Shown one piece after another: positions 47,067 to 56,627 of a DNA stretch of 64,000 nucleotides (positions are counted from its first letter, which is position 1; every line of letters starts with the position of its first letter). The stretch covers positions 3,658,001-3,722,000 of the forward strand of contig NC_021500.1 of NCBI RefSeq assembly GCF_000410515.1, written 5' to 3'. This stretch comes from Enterobacter sp. R4-368 (GTDB lineage: Bacteria > Pseudomonadota > Gammaproteobacteria > Enterobacterales > Enterobacteriaceae). The notes beneath the pieces are model-generated. The model saw only the letters and a program-made list of their open reading frames with translations. It ran no database searches and was not told the DNA's origin. The translations under genes were made by a program, and so were the position numbers.

Positions 47067-48431
47067 TTAACTGACGCCGCCGCCCAGCGATTGCCAGAGC
47101 GTGACGCGGTTTTGCAGATCGGTTTGTTGTAGCGAAATCAGCGACGATTTCGCCGTCCACAGCGCGCGCTGCGCGGTCAGCACCGACAAGTAATCGCCGG
47201 TTCCGGCGCTGTACTGGCGCTGGGCGATATCCAGCGCTTTCTGCTCGGCAGCGACATATTCACGCTGCGCGTCGAGTTGTTCGTTGAGTGTTTCGCGCCG
47301 CGCCAGCGCGTCGGCAACATCTTTAAACGCGCTCTGAATGGTTTTCTCATAGGTCGCGATCAGCCCTTTTTTCTCTGCTTCGGCGTAACGCAACTGCGCA
47401 ACATTTTTACCCCCGGCAAACAGCGGCAGCGAAATGGACGGCGCGAAAGACCACACTTGCAGGCCGTGGCTAAACAAAGAGGAGAGCGAATCGCTGCCTA
47501 CCCCGGCGCTGGCGGTCAGCGAAATGGTCGGGAAGAAGTTCGCCCGCGCCGCGCCGATGTTGGCGTTCGCGCTTTTCAGGTTATGCTCCGCTTCCTGAAT
47601 ATCCGGGCGGCGCAGCAGCACGGAAGAAGACACGCCCGCCGGTGTCAGCGTAATGCTGTTGTCGGCAAGACTCTCCAGCGTACCCGGCAGCAGCGACTCC
47701 GCTACCGTGTCGCCCGCCAGTAAATTGAGCGCGTTTTTATCCTGTGCCACCTGCGTTTGGTAGCTGGCGACGCTGGCGCGCGCCTGCTGGAACACCGCCA
47801 TGGCATCGGCGGTATCACCGGCGGCGGCCACGCCGATCTGCTGTTTACGTTTTACAATGTTCAGCGAGTTTTGCGCGCTCTCCATCGTCTGCTTCGCAAG
47901 TTCAAGATTGCTGTTATCCGCCGCCAGCGTCACCCAGGCGGTGGTGATTTCCGCCACCATGCTCAGGCGCGTGTTTTGCGCGGTGTACTCGCTGGCAAGC
48001 CAGGTTTCACGCTCTGCGCGGGTCAGACTCTGGTTACGGCCAAACAGATCCAGTTCGAAGCTGGAAACCGCGCCATCGGCTTCGGCGCTGCTGCTTAAGC
48101 CTGTGGCAACGGTGCGGCTACGAGTGCTGCTGAGCTCAGCGTTTAGCGTCGGGAACAGCGCGGCGCGGTCTTCGGCATACAACGCGCGCGCGGCATCGAT
48201 GTCGGCAATCGCTTTTTGCACATCGCGGTTATGGGTCAGCGCATTGCTGACGACCTGTTTCAGTCGGCTGTCGTTAACGATCTGCTGCCAGTCGGCGGCC
48301 ACGGCTTTTGCCTGGCCTTGCGCGCCCGGTAACGTCGCGGGAACGGGGGCCTGCGGGCGCTGGTAAGTCGGGTCGAGAGAGACACAACCGGCACTCAGCA
48401 GGGCGAAGAAAAGAACACTGATACGCAACAT
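47067..48431 (-). CDS. Outer-membrane efflux lipoprotein (OprM/NodT family)
   Basis: A 454-residue TolC-like outer-membrane factor. The lipobox LLSAGC gives lipidated Cys16, and the mature protein starts with the usual CVSLDPTYQRP. Two outer-membrane efflux repeats follow, the second containing VLLRRPDIQEAEHNLKSANA, typical for the NodT class. As a trimer it forms the exit duct of the tripartite pump encoded by the two genes upstream, two bases after the RND gene. From memory the set resembles EefABC of Enterobacter/Klebsiella. Confidence 0.93.
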   Translation of the reverse strand: MLRISVLFFALLSAGCVSLDPTYQRPQAPVPATLPGAQGQAKAVAADWQQIVNDSRLKQVVSNALTHNRDVQKAIADIDAARALYAEDRAALFPTLNAELSSTRSRTVATGLSSSAEADGAVSSFELDLFGRNQSLTRAERETWLASEYTAQNTRLSMVAEITTAWVTLAADNSNLELAKQTMESAQNSLNIVKRKQQIGVAAAGDTADAMAVFQQARASVASYQTQVAQDKNALNLLAGDTVAESLLPGTLESLADNSITLTPAGVSSSVLLRRPDIQEAEHNLKSANANIGAARANFFPTISLTASAGVGSDSLSSLFSHGLQVWSFAPSISLPLFAGGKNVAQLRYAEAEKKGLIATYEKTIQSAFKDVADALARRETLNEQLDAQREYVAAEQKALDIAQRQYSAGTGDYLSVLTAQRALWTAKSSLISLQQTDLQNRVTLWQSLGGGVS

Positions 48432-48433
48432 GA

Positions 48434-51400
48434 TTACTCCTGACGTGCGCGTTTACCGGTGAACAATTTTTTCACCAGTACAAAGAACAGAGGGACAAAG
48501 AAGACAGCCAGCAGCGTCGCGGTGAGCGTCCCGCCGATGATGCCGGTGCCAATAGCGATGCGGCTGTTCGCGCCTGCCCCGGTGGCGATGGCCAACGGTG
48601 TGACCCCGGCGATAAACGCCAGTGACGTCATCATGATCGGACGCAGGCGAGTTCGCGCGGCACGCAGCGCCGCGCGTGACAAAGAGTTGCCCTGGTGTAC
48701 TGCCGCTTCGGCGAATTCAACAATCAGGATGGCGTTTTTCGACGACAGGCCAATAGTGGTCAGCAGTGCGACCTGGAAGTAAACGTCATTACTTAACCCG
48801 CGCATCCACGCCGCCAGCGCCGCGCCCAGCAAGCCCAGCGGGATAACGAGGATCACCGAAAGCGGTACGGACCAGCTCTCATACAGCGCCGCAAGGCACA
48901 GGAACACCACCATAATTGAGATAGCGTACAGGCTCATGGCCTGGCCGCTGGCGAGTTTTTCCTGCAATGACAAGCCGCTCCATGCCCAGGTTGTCCCGGC
49001 GGGTAAGGCATTAGCGAGGTTTTCCATTTTGGTCATCGCCACGCCGGAGCTGAAGCCACTGGCATTCTCACCCTGAATCTCATACGCGGCGGAACCGTTG
49101 TAACGCACCAGCGTTTCCGGGCCGTATTCCCAGTGCGTGGTGGCGAAGGCTGAAAACGGGGTCATGTCGTTATTGCTGCCGCGCACAAACCATTTATCCA
49201 AATCCGAAGGTGAGGCGCGGGAATCGCTTTCCCCCTGGATATAGACCTTTTTCACGCGTCCGCGATCGATAAAGTCATTCACATAGGTGCCACCCCAGGC
49301 GCTGGAGAGTGTGTTGCTGACATCGCTCAGTGACAGTCCCAGCGCCACCGCTTTGTTGCTGTCGATATCGACTTGTAACTGCGGCGTTTCCGGCAGCGCG
49401 TTGGCACGCACGGCGGTAAGTTCGCTGCTCTGATTAGCGTTCGCCAGCAACTGATTGCGCAGTTTCAGCAACTGGTCGCGATCGGTGCTGCCGCTGGCGA
49501 GCAATTCAAAGGTGAAGCCGTTGCTTTGACCGAGGCCGTCCACCGAAGGTGGCGTCATGGCGAAGATTCTGGCGTCGCGGATGCTGCTTAACTCGCGGCT
49601 GGCGCGTTGGGCTATCGCCTGTGCGGTATTTTCCGCCCCTTTACGTTGCGACCAGTTTTTCAGTGAAACGAAGGCCATCCCGGCATTTTGCCCGCTGCCG
49701 CTAAAGCTAAAACCGGTCACGGTGAAGATGGCTTCGGTGTTGGCTTTCTCCGTGTTGAGGAACCAGTCGGTCACTTTGCTGGCCACCGCGTCGGTACGCG
49801 TGGCAGTCGCCCCGGCGGGCAGGGTGAACTGCACCATGATTTCGCCCTGGTCTTCTGTTGGCAGGAAGCTACCAGGCAGACGCCACATCACAAATGCCAT
49901 GGCCGCGCAAAGTACAGCGTACGTGCCGACCACGGTAACCGAGCGGCGCAGCACGCGTAATACACCGTGTTGATACTTGTGCTCGGTATTGTTGTAAAAG
50001 CGGTTAAACGCGCCGAAGAACCCTTTTTTATGTGGCGTGCTGTGTTGCATTATCGAGCCGCAGAGCGCTGGCGTTAAGGTCAGCGCAACGATGACCGACA
50101 GCGTCATTGCCGAGATAATGGTGACGGAGAACTGGCGGTAAATTACCCCGGTGGAACCCCCAAAGAAAGCCATCGGCAGGAAGACGGCGGAGAGCACCAG
50201 CGCAATCGCGATCAGCGCCCCGGAGATTTCACCCATCGATTTGATGGTGGCTTCGCGGGCGGGCAGGCCTTCGTCGCGCATGATGCGCTCGACGTTCTCC
50301 ACCACCACAATGGCGTCATCCACCAGCAGGCCGATTGCCAGCACCATAGCGAACAGCGTCAGGGTGTTGATCGAGTAGCCAAACAGCGCCAGCACGCCAA
50401 ACGTCCCCAACAACACCACCGGCACTGCCAGCGCAGGAATAAGCGTGGCGCGGATATTCTGCAAAAACAGGTACATCACGCAGACCACCAGAATGATGGC
50501 TTCAATCAGCGTTTGCACCACATCTTCAATCGAGATCTTAATAAATTCGGTGCTGTCTTTCGGGTACGCCACATCGTAACCCTGCGGCATGCTGTGGCGG
50601 TATTCGGCGATTTTATCTTTCACGCGTGTCGCGGTATCCAGCGCGTTCGCGCCGGGCGCCAGCATTACCGCCAGACCGGCAGCCGGGTGGCCGTTCAGCT
50701 TCGCTGAAGCGACATAATCTTCGCTGCCCATTTCAACACGCGCGACATCTTTCACCCGCACGACAGCGCCGCTGCTCTCGCTTTTGATGATAATGTCCTG
50801 GAACTGCGCCACAGTTTGCAGACGCGACTGGGCGCGCACCGTGGCGGTGAGCTGCTGCTGACCGGAAGAGGGTAGCGCACCGATTTTACCGGCAGAAACC
50901 TGTACGTTTTGCGCTTCAATCGCGCTCTGTACATCGGATGGCATCAGCGAGTACGAGGCGAGTTTGTCAGGATCCAACCAGATTCGCATCGCGTATTCCG
51001 CGCCGAACACCTGCAAGCTACCGACACCGTTCACGCGCGCCAGCGGATCTTGCATGTTACTCACCAGCCAGTCGGCGATGTCGGAGCTGGTGGCGCGGTC
51101 GGTTTTATCGTACAGCCCCATGATCAACAGGAAGTTGCTCTGGGATTTCACCACCGTCACGCCCGATTGGGTGACTTCCGTCGGTAAGCGGGATTCCGCC
51201 TGCTGCACTTTGTTTTGCACCTGCACCTGCGCGGTATCCGGGTCGGTGCCCTGCTCAAAGGTGACGGTAATATCCACCTGACCATCGGAGCTGCTGGTAG
51301 AGGTGAAATAGAGCAGGTTATCCAGCCCGGTAAGCTGTTGTTCGATAACCTGGGTGACGCTGTTTTCCAGCGTCTGTGCCGATGCGCCGGTATAGGTGGC

Positions 51401-51541
51401 GCTAATTTTGATTGCAGGCGGCGCAACATCCGGGTACTGCGCGATAGGCAAGGTGCGGATCGCCAGAATACCGGCCATCATGATAAGGATGGCGATCACC
51501 CAGGCGAAAACCGGGCGGCGCACAAAGAAGCTGGAGAACAT
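48434..51541 (-). CDS. RND-family multidrug efflux transporter (AcrB/MexB type)
   Basis: A 1035-residue inner-membrane proton/drug antiporter of the HAE1 group, full length. The N-terminus MFSSFFVRRPVFAWVIAIL is standard. The proton-relay aspartates are in LLVDDAIVVVENVER (about 405-419) and the relay lysine is in IGLSSKNAILIVEFAEAAVH. Twelve helices and two large periplasmic loops are present (LPTEDQGEIMVQFTLPAGA at the second). It would export lipophilic drugs, dyes, bile salts or similar. The gene follows the adaptor gene with a one-base overlap, and the outer-membrane factor follows it. A TetR-type regulator lies upstream of the adaptor. Confidence 0.95.
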   Translation of the reverse strand: MFSSFFVRRPVFAWVIAILIMMAGILAIRTLPIAQYPDVAPPAIKISATYTGASAQTLENSVTQVIEQQLTGLDNLLYFTSTSSSDGQVDITVTFEQGTDPDTAQVQVQNKVQQAESRLPTEVTQSGVTVVKSQSNFLLIMGLYDKTDRATSSDIADWLVSNMQDPLARVNGVGSLQVFGAEYAMRIWLDPDKLASYSLMPSDVQSAIEAQNVQVSAGKIGALPSSGQQQLTATVRAQSRLQTVAQFQDIIIKSESSGAVVRVKDVARVEMGSEDYVASAKLNGHPAAGLAVMLAPGANALDTATRVKDKIAEYRHSMPQGYDVAYPKDSTEFIKISIEDVVQTLIEAIILVVCVMYLFLQNIRATLIPALAVPVVLLGTFGVLALFGYSINTLTLFAMVLAIGLLVDDAIVVVENVERIMRDEGLPAREATIKSMGEISGALIAIALVLSAVFLPMAFFGGSTGVIYRQFSVTIISAMTLSVIVALTLTPALCGSIMQHSTPHKKGFFGAFNRFYNNTEHKYQHGVLRVLRRSVTVVGTYAVLCAAMAFVMWRLPGSFLPTEDQGEIMVQFTLPAGATATRTDAVASKVTDWFLNTEKANTEAIFTVTGFSFSGSGQNAGMAFVSLKNWSQRKGAENTAQAIAQRASRELSSIRDARIFAMTPPSVDGLGQSNGFTFELLASGSTDRDQLLKLRNQLLANANQSSELTAVRANALPETPQLQVDIDSNKAVALGLSLSDVSNTLSSAWGGTYVNDFIDRGRVKKVYIQGESDSRASPSDLDKWFVRGSNNDMTPFSAFATTHWEYGPETLVRYNGSAAYEIQGENASGFSSGVAMTKMENLANALPAGTTWAWSGLSLQEKLASGQAMSLYAISIMVVFLCLAALYESWSVPLSVILVIPLGLLGAALAAWMRGLSNDVYFQVALLTTIGLSSKNAILIVEFAEAAVHQGNSLSRAALRAARTRLRPIMMTSLAFIAGVTPLAIATGAGANSRIAIGTGIIGGTLTATLLAVFFVPLFFVLVKKLFTGKRARQE

Positions 51542-52662
51542 CAGGCTTTTCCTCCATTGTCTTGCGGGATCTCAACGGCTTTCACAGTCGATCCCGCAGC
51601 GACTTTATCGGTGCCTTCGACGATCAGCTTGTCGCCATTTTCCAGACCTTTCAGGACTAACCATTTATCGCCATAGGTATCGCCGGTTTCGATGTTGCGC
51701 TGCTCAACCTGATTCTGCGCATTGACCACCAGCGCAGTGGCATTGCCTTTCGCATCACGCGTGACGCCTTGCTGCGGCGCGAGGATCGCGTTTGCCATCA
51801 CCCCTTCTTCCACACGGGCGCGCACAAACATCCCCGGCAGCAGTTGCTGATGTGGGTTGGGGAACACCGCGCGCAGCGTGACGGAGCCGGTGGATTCATC
51901 GACGGCGACTTCGGTCAGCGCCAGGCGGCCTTTTTCGCTGTAGGTGCTGCCATCTTCCAGCGTCAGCGTGACGGCGAGCGTGTTGCTGTCGCTGGCTAGC
52001 GCTTGCTGGCGCAGGCGCAGCAGATCGACGCTTGAGCGGGTGAGATCGACATACATGGTGTCGAGCCCGCGTACGGTCGCCAAAGCCGTGGTTTGTTCCG
52101 CCGTGACCAGCGTGCCAGGTGTGACGGATGAGATGCCAATGCGCCCGCTGATCGGCGAAGTGACGGTGGTCCAGTTCAGATTGATGCGCGCGCTTTCCAG
52201 CGCCGCTTTCTTCGCGCTCACGCTGGCTTTGTCCTGCGCGCAGGTGGACTGCGCATCGTCAGCGTCCTGGCGCGAGACGCCATCCTCTTTCACCAGTTGC
52301 GCGTAGCGGGTGGCTTTCTGGCAATCGGACGTCACCAGCGCCTGCGCCTGTTTCAGCGCGGCGTCGGCTTCATCAAAGGTGGCGCGGTAGCTGGAAGGAT
52401 CGATCTGGTAAAGCGCCTGCCCGGCCTTTACCGTATCGCCTTCCGTAAACAGGCGTTTTTGAATAATGCCGCCAACTTGCGGCCGCACTTCTGCGGAGAG
52501 TGACGCGGCGGTACGCCCGGTTAACAGGCTGGTCACGGCGAGCGGCTGGCTTTTCAGGGTGACGACGCCGACTTCCTGAGTGGGGTGTTGTGCAGGTGGT
52601 ATGGCGTTATCGCATCCAACCAGCGCGAATGCGGCCATCAACGTTGTAGTTATTAACTTCAT
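51541..52662 (-). CDS. RND efflux periplasmic adaptor (membrane fusion protein)
   Basis: A 373-residue AcrA/MexA-type lipoprotein with lipobox ALVGC (Cys17). A lipoyl half-motif (VRPQVGGIIQKRLFTEGDTV), a helical hairpin (about 95-165) with two extra cysteines, the second lipoyl half (TSPISGRIGISSVTPGTLVT) and a beta-barrel follow. It joins the RND pump to the outer-membrane channel. It is the first gene of the minus-strand pump operon. Two nested inverted repeats lie between its start and the TetR gene. Confidence 0.93.
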   Translation of the reverse strand: MKLITTTLMAAFALVGCDNAIPPAQHPTQEVGVVTLKSQPLAVTSLLTGRTAASLSAEVRPQVGGIIQKRLFTEGDTVKAGQALYQIDPSSYRATFDEADAALKQAQALVTSDCQKATRYAQLVKEDGVSRQDADDAQSTCAQDKASVSAKKAALESARINLNWTTVTSPISGRIGISSVTPGTLVTAEQTTALATVRGLDTMYVDLTRSSVDLLRLRQQALASDSNTLAVTLTLEDGSTYSEKGRLALTEVAVDESTGSVTLRAVFPNPHQQLLPGMFVRARVEEGVMANAILAPQQGVTRDAKGNATALVVNAQNQVEQRNIETGDTYGDKWLVLKGLENGDKLIVEGTDKVAAGSTVKAVEIPQDNGGKA

Positions 52663-52686
52663 GACTATTTTCCTGGCATAAGCGAA

Positions 52687-52721
52687 GCCTGCCCGTTATT
52701 AAAACGGGATAATAAGCAGGC
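52687..52721. promoter_or_regulatory. Inverted repeat upstream of the efflux operon (candidate TetR operator or attenuator)
   Basis: GCCTGC...GCAGGC with an inner CCCG...CGGG pair, 25 bp upstream of the adaptor start. It may be an operator or an RNA hairpin in the leader. Confidence 0.4.
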
Positions 52722-52727
52722 GAGTTG

Positions 52728-52759
52728 GCGCTTATTTCCGACGGTCTGGAAATAAGCGC
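52728..52759. promoter_or_regulatory. 12-bp perfect inverted repeat between tetR-like gene and efflux operon
   Basis: GCGCTTATTTCC, 8-base spacer, GGAAATAAGCGC. It lies 18 bp after the regulator stop codon. It is either a terminator for the regulator gene (no T-run follows directly) or an operator of the pump promoter. Confidence 0.55.
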
Positions 52760-52777
52760 GGATTTATATTTGTCGGA

Positions 52778-53356
52778 TTATTTCTTTGGCAGAAATATCA
52801 TGGTGATAATTTCCTGATACAGCTCTTTTAACTGCGCCGGGTCGCATTTTTGCGGCGTTAAACGACGCAATGTCGCACCTTCCATCAGGCCAGCCAGCAA
52901 TTCAACGCAGCAGCGCACCTGTTCGGCGCTTAACTGCGGATGTCGGCTCTGCATATGGTTGCAGGCATTGTTAAACATGCGGGCGTCGGCTTCGACCATC
53001 ATCGCCTGAACTTGCGGGTTACGCGTCGCTTCGGCAGACATCTCCAGCATTAACGCGTCGTCATCCGGGCTAAGCGTTTGCCGCCAGGCCAGCACCTCCG
53101 GCAGGTGCGTGGTTTCGGCTTTGTTTTCCATTTCGGCGATGCGGTAGTCGATGATTCGGCGAACAATCTCCTCAATAATGGCGTCTTTACTGCTGAAATA
53201 GCGGTAGATCTGCCCGACGCTCAGCTGGGCTTCAAGGGCGATTTGCGACATGCTGGCGGCGTGAAAGCCGCTCACGCGAAAACGCCGACGGGCGGCGGCG
53301 ATAATCTCATCTTTACGCTGCTGATGGCGTTGTTCCTGCGTGGTTTTCGGCGGCAT
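52778..53356 (-). CDS. TetR-family repressor of the efflux operon
   Basis: A 192-residue TetR/AcrR protein. The HTH is at about 17-62 (DEIIAAARRRFRVSGFHAAS, QLSVGQIYRYFSSKDAIIEE). The helical ligand domain is rich in Met and Ala and carries two cysteines (VRCCVEL). The start ATG 53356 is selected because GAGGG stands six bases upstream; the frame is open 17 codons further 5' but without a ribosome site. It is upstream of and co-oriented with the adaptor-RND-OMF genes, 115 bp away, and probably represses them and itself. Confidence 0.9.
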   Translation of the reverse strand: MPPKTTQEQRHQQRKDEIIAAARRRFRVSGFHAASMSQIALEAQLSVGQIYRYFSSKDAIIEEIVRRIIDYRIAEMENKAETTHLPEVLAWRQTLSPDDDALMLEMSAEATRNPQVQAMMVEADARMFNNACNHMQSRHPQLSAEQVRCCVELLAGLMEGATLRRLTPQKCDPAQLKELYQEIITMIFLPKK

Positions 53357-53583
53357 CGGGAACCCTCGATTGATTGATTTTTGAGAGTGATCGTTCTCAA
53401 CTATCAAATAGATTAAACGAAGTTATATTTTTCGCGTAAACATTTCCTGCGCAAATTATTGGAATTTACAAAACTTGATATTATGAAGAAATAATGAAAA
53501 ACAATGGAGAAATGTGCCAGAAAATAATAGCGAAGAACGTTGCTATTAATTTGAAGAGATTGTGATGGATTGCAAATAGAGAA

Positions 53584-53610
53584 AACCGGCGCCATTTATC
53601 GACGCCGGTT
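53584..53610 (-). terminator. Terminator after the quinone-reductase gene
   Basis: AACCGGCG/CGCCGGTT stem with an 11-base loop. On the minus strand the hairpin runs into TTTTCTC. It lies 13 bp after the stop codon. Confidence 0.75.
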
Positions 53611-53622
53611 ATTTTTATGCGT

Positions 53623-54408
53623 TTAATCTTTTCTTTGCTGATGAATGGCCAGCCCACTTTCGCCCGGCGCAATCTCCGGGCGCAAGGTTAACGCCGGAAT
53701 GGTGTAATCCCCGCCGTTTTGCTGACGGAACGGCAGCGGTGGCGTCTGCCATAACGTATCCAGCCGCTGTGCCAGTTCTTCACGGTGGGCGGCGAATCGC
53801 GCGTCATCAACGCGGCTGGTGCGATAAATCACCAGCGGCGGCAACACCGCGAAGCCCGGATAAAACAGCATGCCGTGCTGGATCGGAAACAGAATGTCGT
53901 CGATAGGACCGTTGATGCCGCGCGGGCTGTAGTGCGATTCCCAACCGCCAGCGGTAACCAGCAGCATGGCGCGCTTACCGGCCAGGCTGCCTTCACCGTA
54001 GCGATCGCCCCAGTGCGTGTCGCTGTGCTCGCCGACGCCGTAGGCAAAACCGCAGGCGTAAACGCGGTCGAACCAGCCTTTCATGATGGCGGGCATCGAA
54101 AACCACCACAGTGGAAACTGGAAAATCACTGCGTCGGCCCACAGCAGTTTGGCCTGTTCGGCGGCGATATCCGCAGATTGTCGGCCCTGTTCGAAGGCGT
54201 GTTTTGAATCTGCCGACGGATTGAAAACGTCGCCAACGGGCGCATCGAGGCTGTCGTTTGCGTCGAGCGGCGCTTTCCACTGCATGGCGTACAGGTCGGA
54301 AACCTCGACGTGGTGACCTGCTTTTTCAAGATGCTGCACGGCGAATTCTTTCAGCGCGCCATTCAAGGAATGCGGCTGCGGATGGGCATAAACAATCAAG
54401 ACATTCAT
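53623..54408 (-). CDS. NAD(P)H:quinone oxidoreductase, flavodoxin-like fold (NQO1/MdaB/KefF family)
   Basis: A 261-residue FAD/FMN-dependent oxidoreductase starting MNVLIVYAHPQPHSLNGALK, with the family blocks WADAVIFQFPLWWFSMPAI (about 90-108) and MKGWFDRVYACGFAYGVG (about 109-126). Members reduce quinones and nitroaromatics by two electrons. The ATG at 54408 has GGGAG upstream. A LysR-type gene is transcribed divergently 87 bp away and probably controls it. The gene is followed by a terminator, so it is monocistronic. Confidence 0.9.
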   Translation of the reverse strand: MNVLIVYAHPQPHSLNGALKEFAVQHLEKAGHHVEVSDLYAMQWKAPLDANDSLDAPVGDVFNPSADSKHAFEQGRQSADIAAEQAKLLWADAVIFQFPLWWFSMPAIMKGWFDRVYACGFAYGVGEHSDTHWGDRYGEGSLAGKRAMLLVTAGGWESHYSPRGINGPIDDILFPIQHGMLFYPGFAVLPPLVIYRTSRVDDARFAAHREELAQRLDTLWQTPPLPFRQQNGGDYTIPALTLRPEIAPGESGLAIHQQRKD

Positions 54409-54495
54409 AACAACTCCCGGCAATAAGATTGAAGCTGCAGGGTAGGTGAAGCGCAGATATAGTAGAAATTAATTGCTGATATCACAGGTATAGCC

Positions 54496-55416
54496 ATGAT
54501 TAATCTCAACCGTCTGGATCTGAACCTGCTGCTGACGCTTGATGTCCTGCTCCGTGAACACAATGTCACGCGCGCGGCGCAGCGGCTGAATCTTTCCCAG
54601 CCTTCGGTGAGTGTGCAACTGGCGCGGTTGCGTGAGATCTTTGACGATCCGCTGCTGCTGCCCGGCCCGCGCGGTATGCAGCCGACAGTACGGGCGGACG
54701 AGTTGCGCGAACCGTTACGCCAGGCGCTGGAAGCGCTGGAGCGCGCGGTGTCGCCAGTCAACGCGTTTGACCCCGCCCGCGCCAGTGTGACCTGGCGCAT
54801 TGCGGCGACGGATTACACTGAATCGGCGGTGCTGCTGCCGCTGCTTGGCACTTTGCGTCGCGACGCGCCCGCCAGCCGCCTCGCGGTGTTTGAGCTTAAC
54901 CCCGGCCAGATTAAGCGCCAGGCCGAGCAGGGCGATATCGATCTGTTCTTCCATTTGCGTGAAGGTGCGCCGGCGTCGCTGCACCAGCGGTTATTGTTCA
55001 CTGAGCGCTATGTGCTGGCCGGCCGTTTAGGCCATCCGGCGCTTAAACGTCGCCCGTCGCTCAAACAGTTCTGCCAGCTGGAGCATGTGATTGTCTCGCC
55101 GGATGGCGGTGGTTTTCAGGCGGCAACGGACGACGCGCTGGCGGCTCGCGGGTTAACGCGCAATGTGGTGCTTTCGGTGCCGCACTTCCTGTTTATGCTG
55201 GATGCGCTGGCGCGCACGGATTTGGTCGCCGTGCTGCCGGAGCGGCTTGTCGCCACCACTGGCGCGTTGCAGGTGGTTGATCCACCTCTTGATCTGCCGG
55301 GCTTCGACATGCTGATGCTCTGGCATGAGCGGCTGCACCGCGATCCCGGACATAAATGGTTGCGCCAGCAGGTTCTCGCTGTGTTGGCAAACGCCGACAG
55401 TATTAACTCTCGTTAA
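54496..55416 (+). CDS. LysR-family regulator (NodD/LeuO branch)
   Basis: A 306-residue LysR protein. The N-terminus LNRLDLNLLLTLDVLLREHN and the HTH TRAAQRLNLSQPSVSVQLAR (about residues 24-43) are typical of the NodD/YbeF-like branch. The effector-binding domain covers about 95-300. It is divergent from the quinone-oxidoreductase gene and most likely activates it in response to an aromatic or quinone ligand. A Fur box occurs just after its stop but belongs to the next gene. Confidence 0.9.
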   Translation: MINLNRLDLNLLLTLDVLLREHNVTRAAQRLNLSQPSVSVQLARLREIFDDPLLLPGPRGMQPTVRADELREPLRQALEALERAVSPVNAFDPARASVTWRIAATDYTESAVLLPLLGTLRRDAPASRLAVFELNPGQIKRQAEQGDIDLFFHLREGAPASLHQRLLFTERYVLAGRLGHPALKRRPSLKQFCQLEHVIVSPDGGGFQAATDDALAARGLTRNVVLSVPHFLFMLDALARTDLVAVLPERLVATTGALQVVDPPLDLPGFDMLMLWHERLHRDPGHKWLRQQVLAVLANADSINSR

Positions 55417-55424
55417 TGCGTATG

Positions 55425-55439
55425 TGAGAATAATTCTCA
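55425..55439. promoter_or_regulatory. Fur box (predicted) upstream of the AraC-type gene
   Basis: TGAGAATAATTCTCA is a perfect 7-1-7 palindrome differing from TGATAATNATTATCA only at one position per arm. It is about 95 bp before the AraC-type gene. Confidence 0.85.
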
Positions 55440-55533
55440 ACATTATTGAAGCGCATCAGGGCGAATGGTAAGGTGTAGGCCGTTTCGCCCGCGCATGGGT
55501 TGAGGGTTCGACAGATAGCGATGGCTGCCGTCT

Positions 55534-56484
55534 ATGCAAAAAAGACACTTTTCAGTTGAAGACTTTATTGGTTTTGGCGAGCGTTATGGGATTGATTACC
55601 GCTTCCCGTCGCTGACAACCGGTCTTTTCAGTCAGGCGCAGCGCATTGTGATTCAGGGCGATGTTGAAGAGATGACGCTCTCTTCTGGCATCAACCTTAC
55701 TCGTTCTGACATTCGCGTTCTGCAACCTTATGAAACGACCTCGCTGCACAGTTGCCCGCTCTACATGCTGGTGGTGCTGGAAGGCAGCGTGATGCTGCGC
55801 CTGAACGGGGAAGAGTTTGTCGTGCGCGCCGGCATGGCGTTCACCTCGCGCCTGAGCGAGCACCAGGTGATGAACGCCAGCCATCTGGCGGATTGCCATC
55901 TGCGCACATTATCACTTGGCGTCGATCCGGAAAGCTGCTGGCAATCACCGCTCCTCAGCGCACTTTTACAACAGTGGGAAGCGCATGGTGCCCCGACCTT
56001 TTTATGGCAGGTGCCGGGCTTTTTACTGTCAGGTTTACAGCAAACGCAGCAAGCCTCACTGCCTGCGCTCTCCCGCCAACTGATGCTGGAAGGCGTGATG
56101 CTGCAACTGCTGGGCAACGCGCTGTCGCAGCGCATGCAGGGGCAGGAGAGACGCCGCCCGGTTCAGTGTGGTGCACAGCAGAGGCTGGAAAATATACGCC
56201 GTTTGCTGGAACAGCACCCCGAAAAAGAGTACACCCTGGCAGCACTGGCGCAGCTGGCGGCGATGAGCGCCAGCAGCCTGCGCGTGAAGTTCCGCCAGGC
56301 GTACGGCCACTCTGTGTTTGATTATCTGCGCGACTGCCGTCTTGAACTGGCGCGTCGCTATCTGGCGGAAGGCTACAGCGTACAGCAGGCCGCGTGGATG
56401 TCCGGTTATCAGCACGCCACCAACTTTTCCACCGCGTTTCGCCGCCGCTACGGTATGGCACCCAGCGAAATCCGCGCCTCCTGA
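55534..56484 (+). CDS. AraC-family regulator, PchR-like, probably of siderophore uptake
   Basis: A 316-residue AraC/XylS protein. The N-terminal sensor part (about 1-200) contains a cupin-like stretch (YMLVVLEGSVMLRLNGEE). Two helix-turn-helix units are at the C-terminus (about 222-312: YTLAALAQLAAMSASSLRVK; QQAAWMSGYQHATNFSTAFR). Together with a strong Fur box upstream and a FoxA-like receptor gene 144 bp downstream, this is the layout of ferri-siderophore-sensing activators such as PchR. Binding of a ferric siderophore in the cytosol is inferred. Confidence 0.88.
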   Translation: MQKRHFSVEDFIGFGERYGIDYRFPSLTTGLFSQAQRIVIQGDVEEMTLSSGINLTRSDIRVLQPYETTSLHSCPLYMLVVLEGSVMLRLNGEEFVVRAGMAFTSRLSEHQVMNASHLADCHLRTLSLGVDPESCWQSPLLSALLQQWEAHGAPTFLWQVPGFLLSGLQQTQQASLPALSRQLMLEGVMLQLLGNALSQRMQGQERRRPVQCGAQQRLENIRRLLEQHPEKEYTLAALAQLAAMSASSLRVKFRQAYGHSVFDYLRDCRLELARRYLAEGYSVQQAAWMSGYQHATNFSTAFRRRYGMAPSEIRAS

Positions 56485-56581
56485 TTTTCTCCTGTGTAGA
56501 CCAGCGTTGCCGATGCGTGCGCGATTTTATCATCGCGCATACGTGAATCATCACTGCGCATAGCTATCGGCGAATTCAAAA

Positions 56582-56596
56582 GGGTAATAATTCTTA
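56582..56596. promoter_or_regulatory. Fur box (predicted) upstream of the FoxA-like receptor
   Basis: GGGTAATAATTCTTA matches about ten of fourteen positions of TGATAATNATTATCA. It lies 32 bp before the receptor start codon. Confidence 0.6.
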
Positions 56597-56627
56597 TTTA
56601 CAATAATAATGGCTTCTGGAGATTTTC

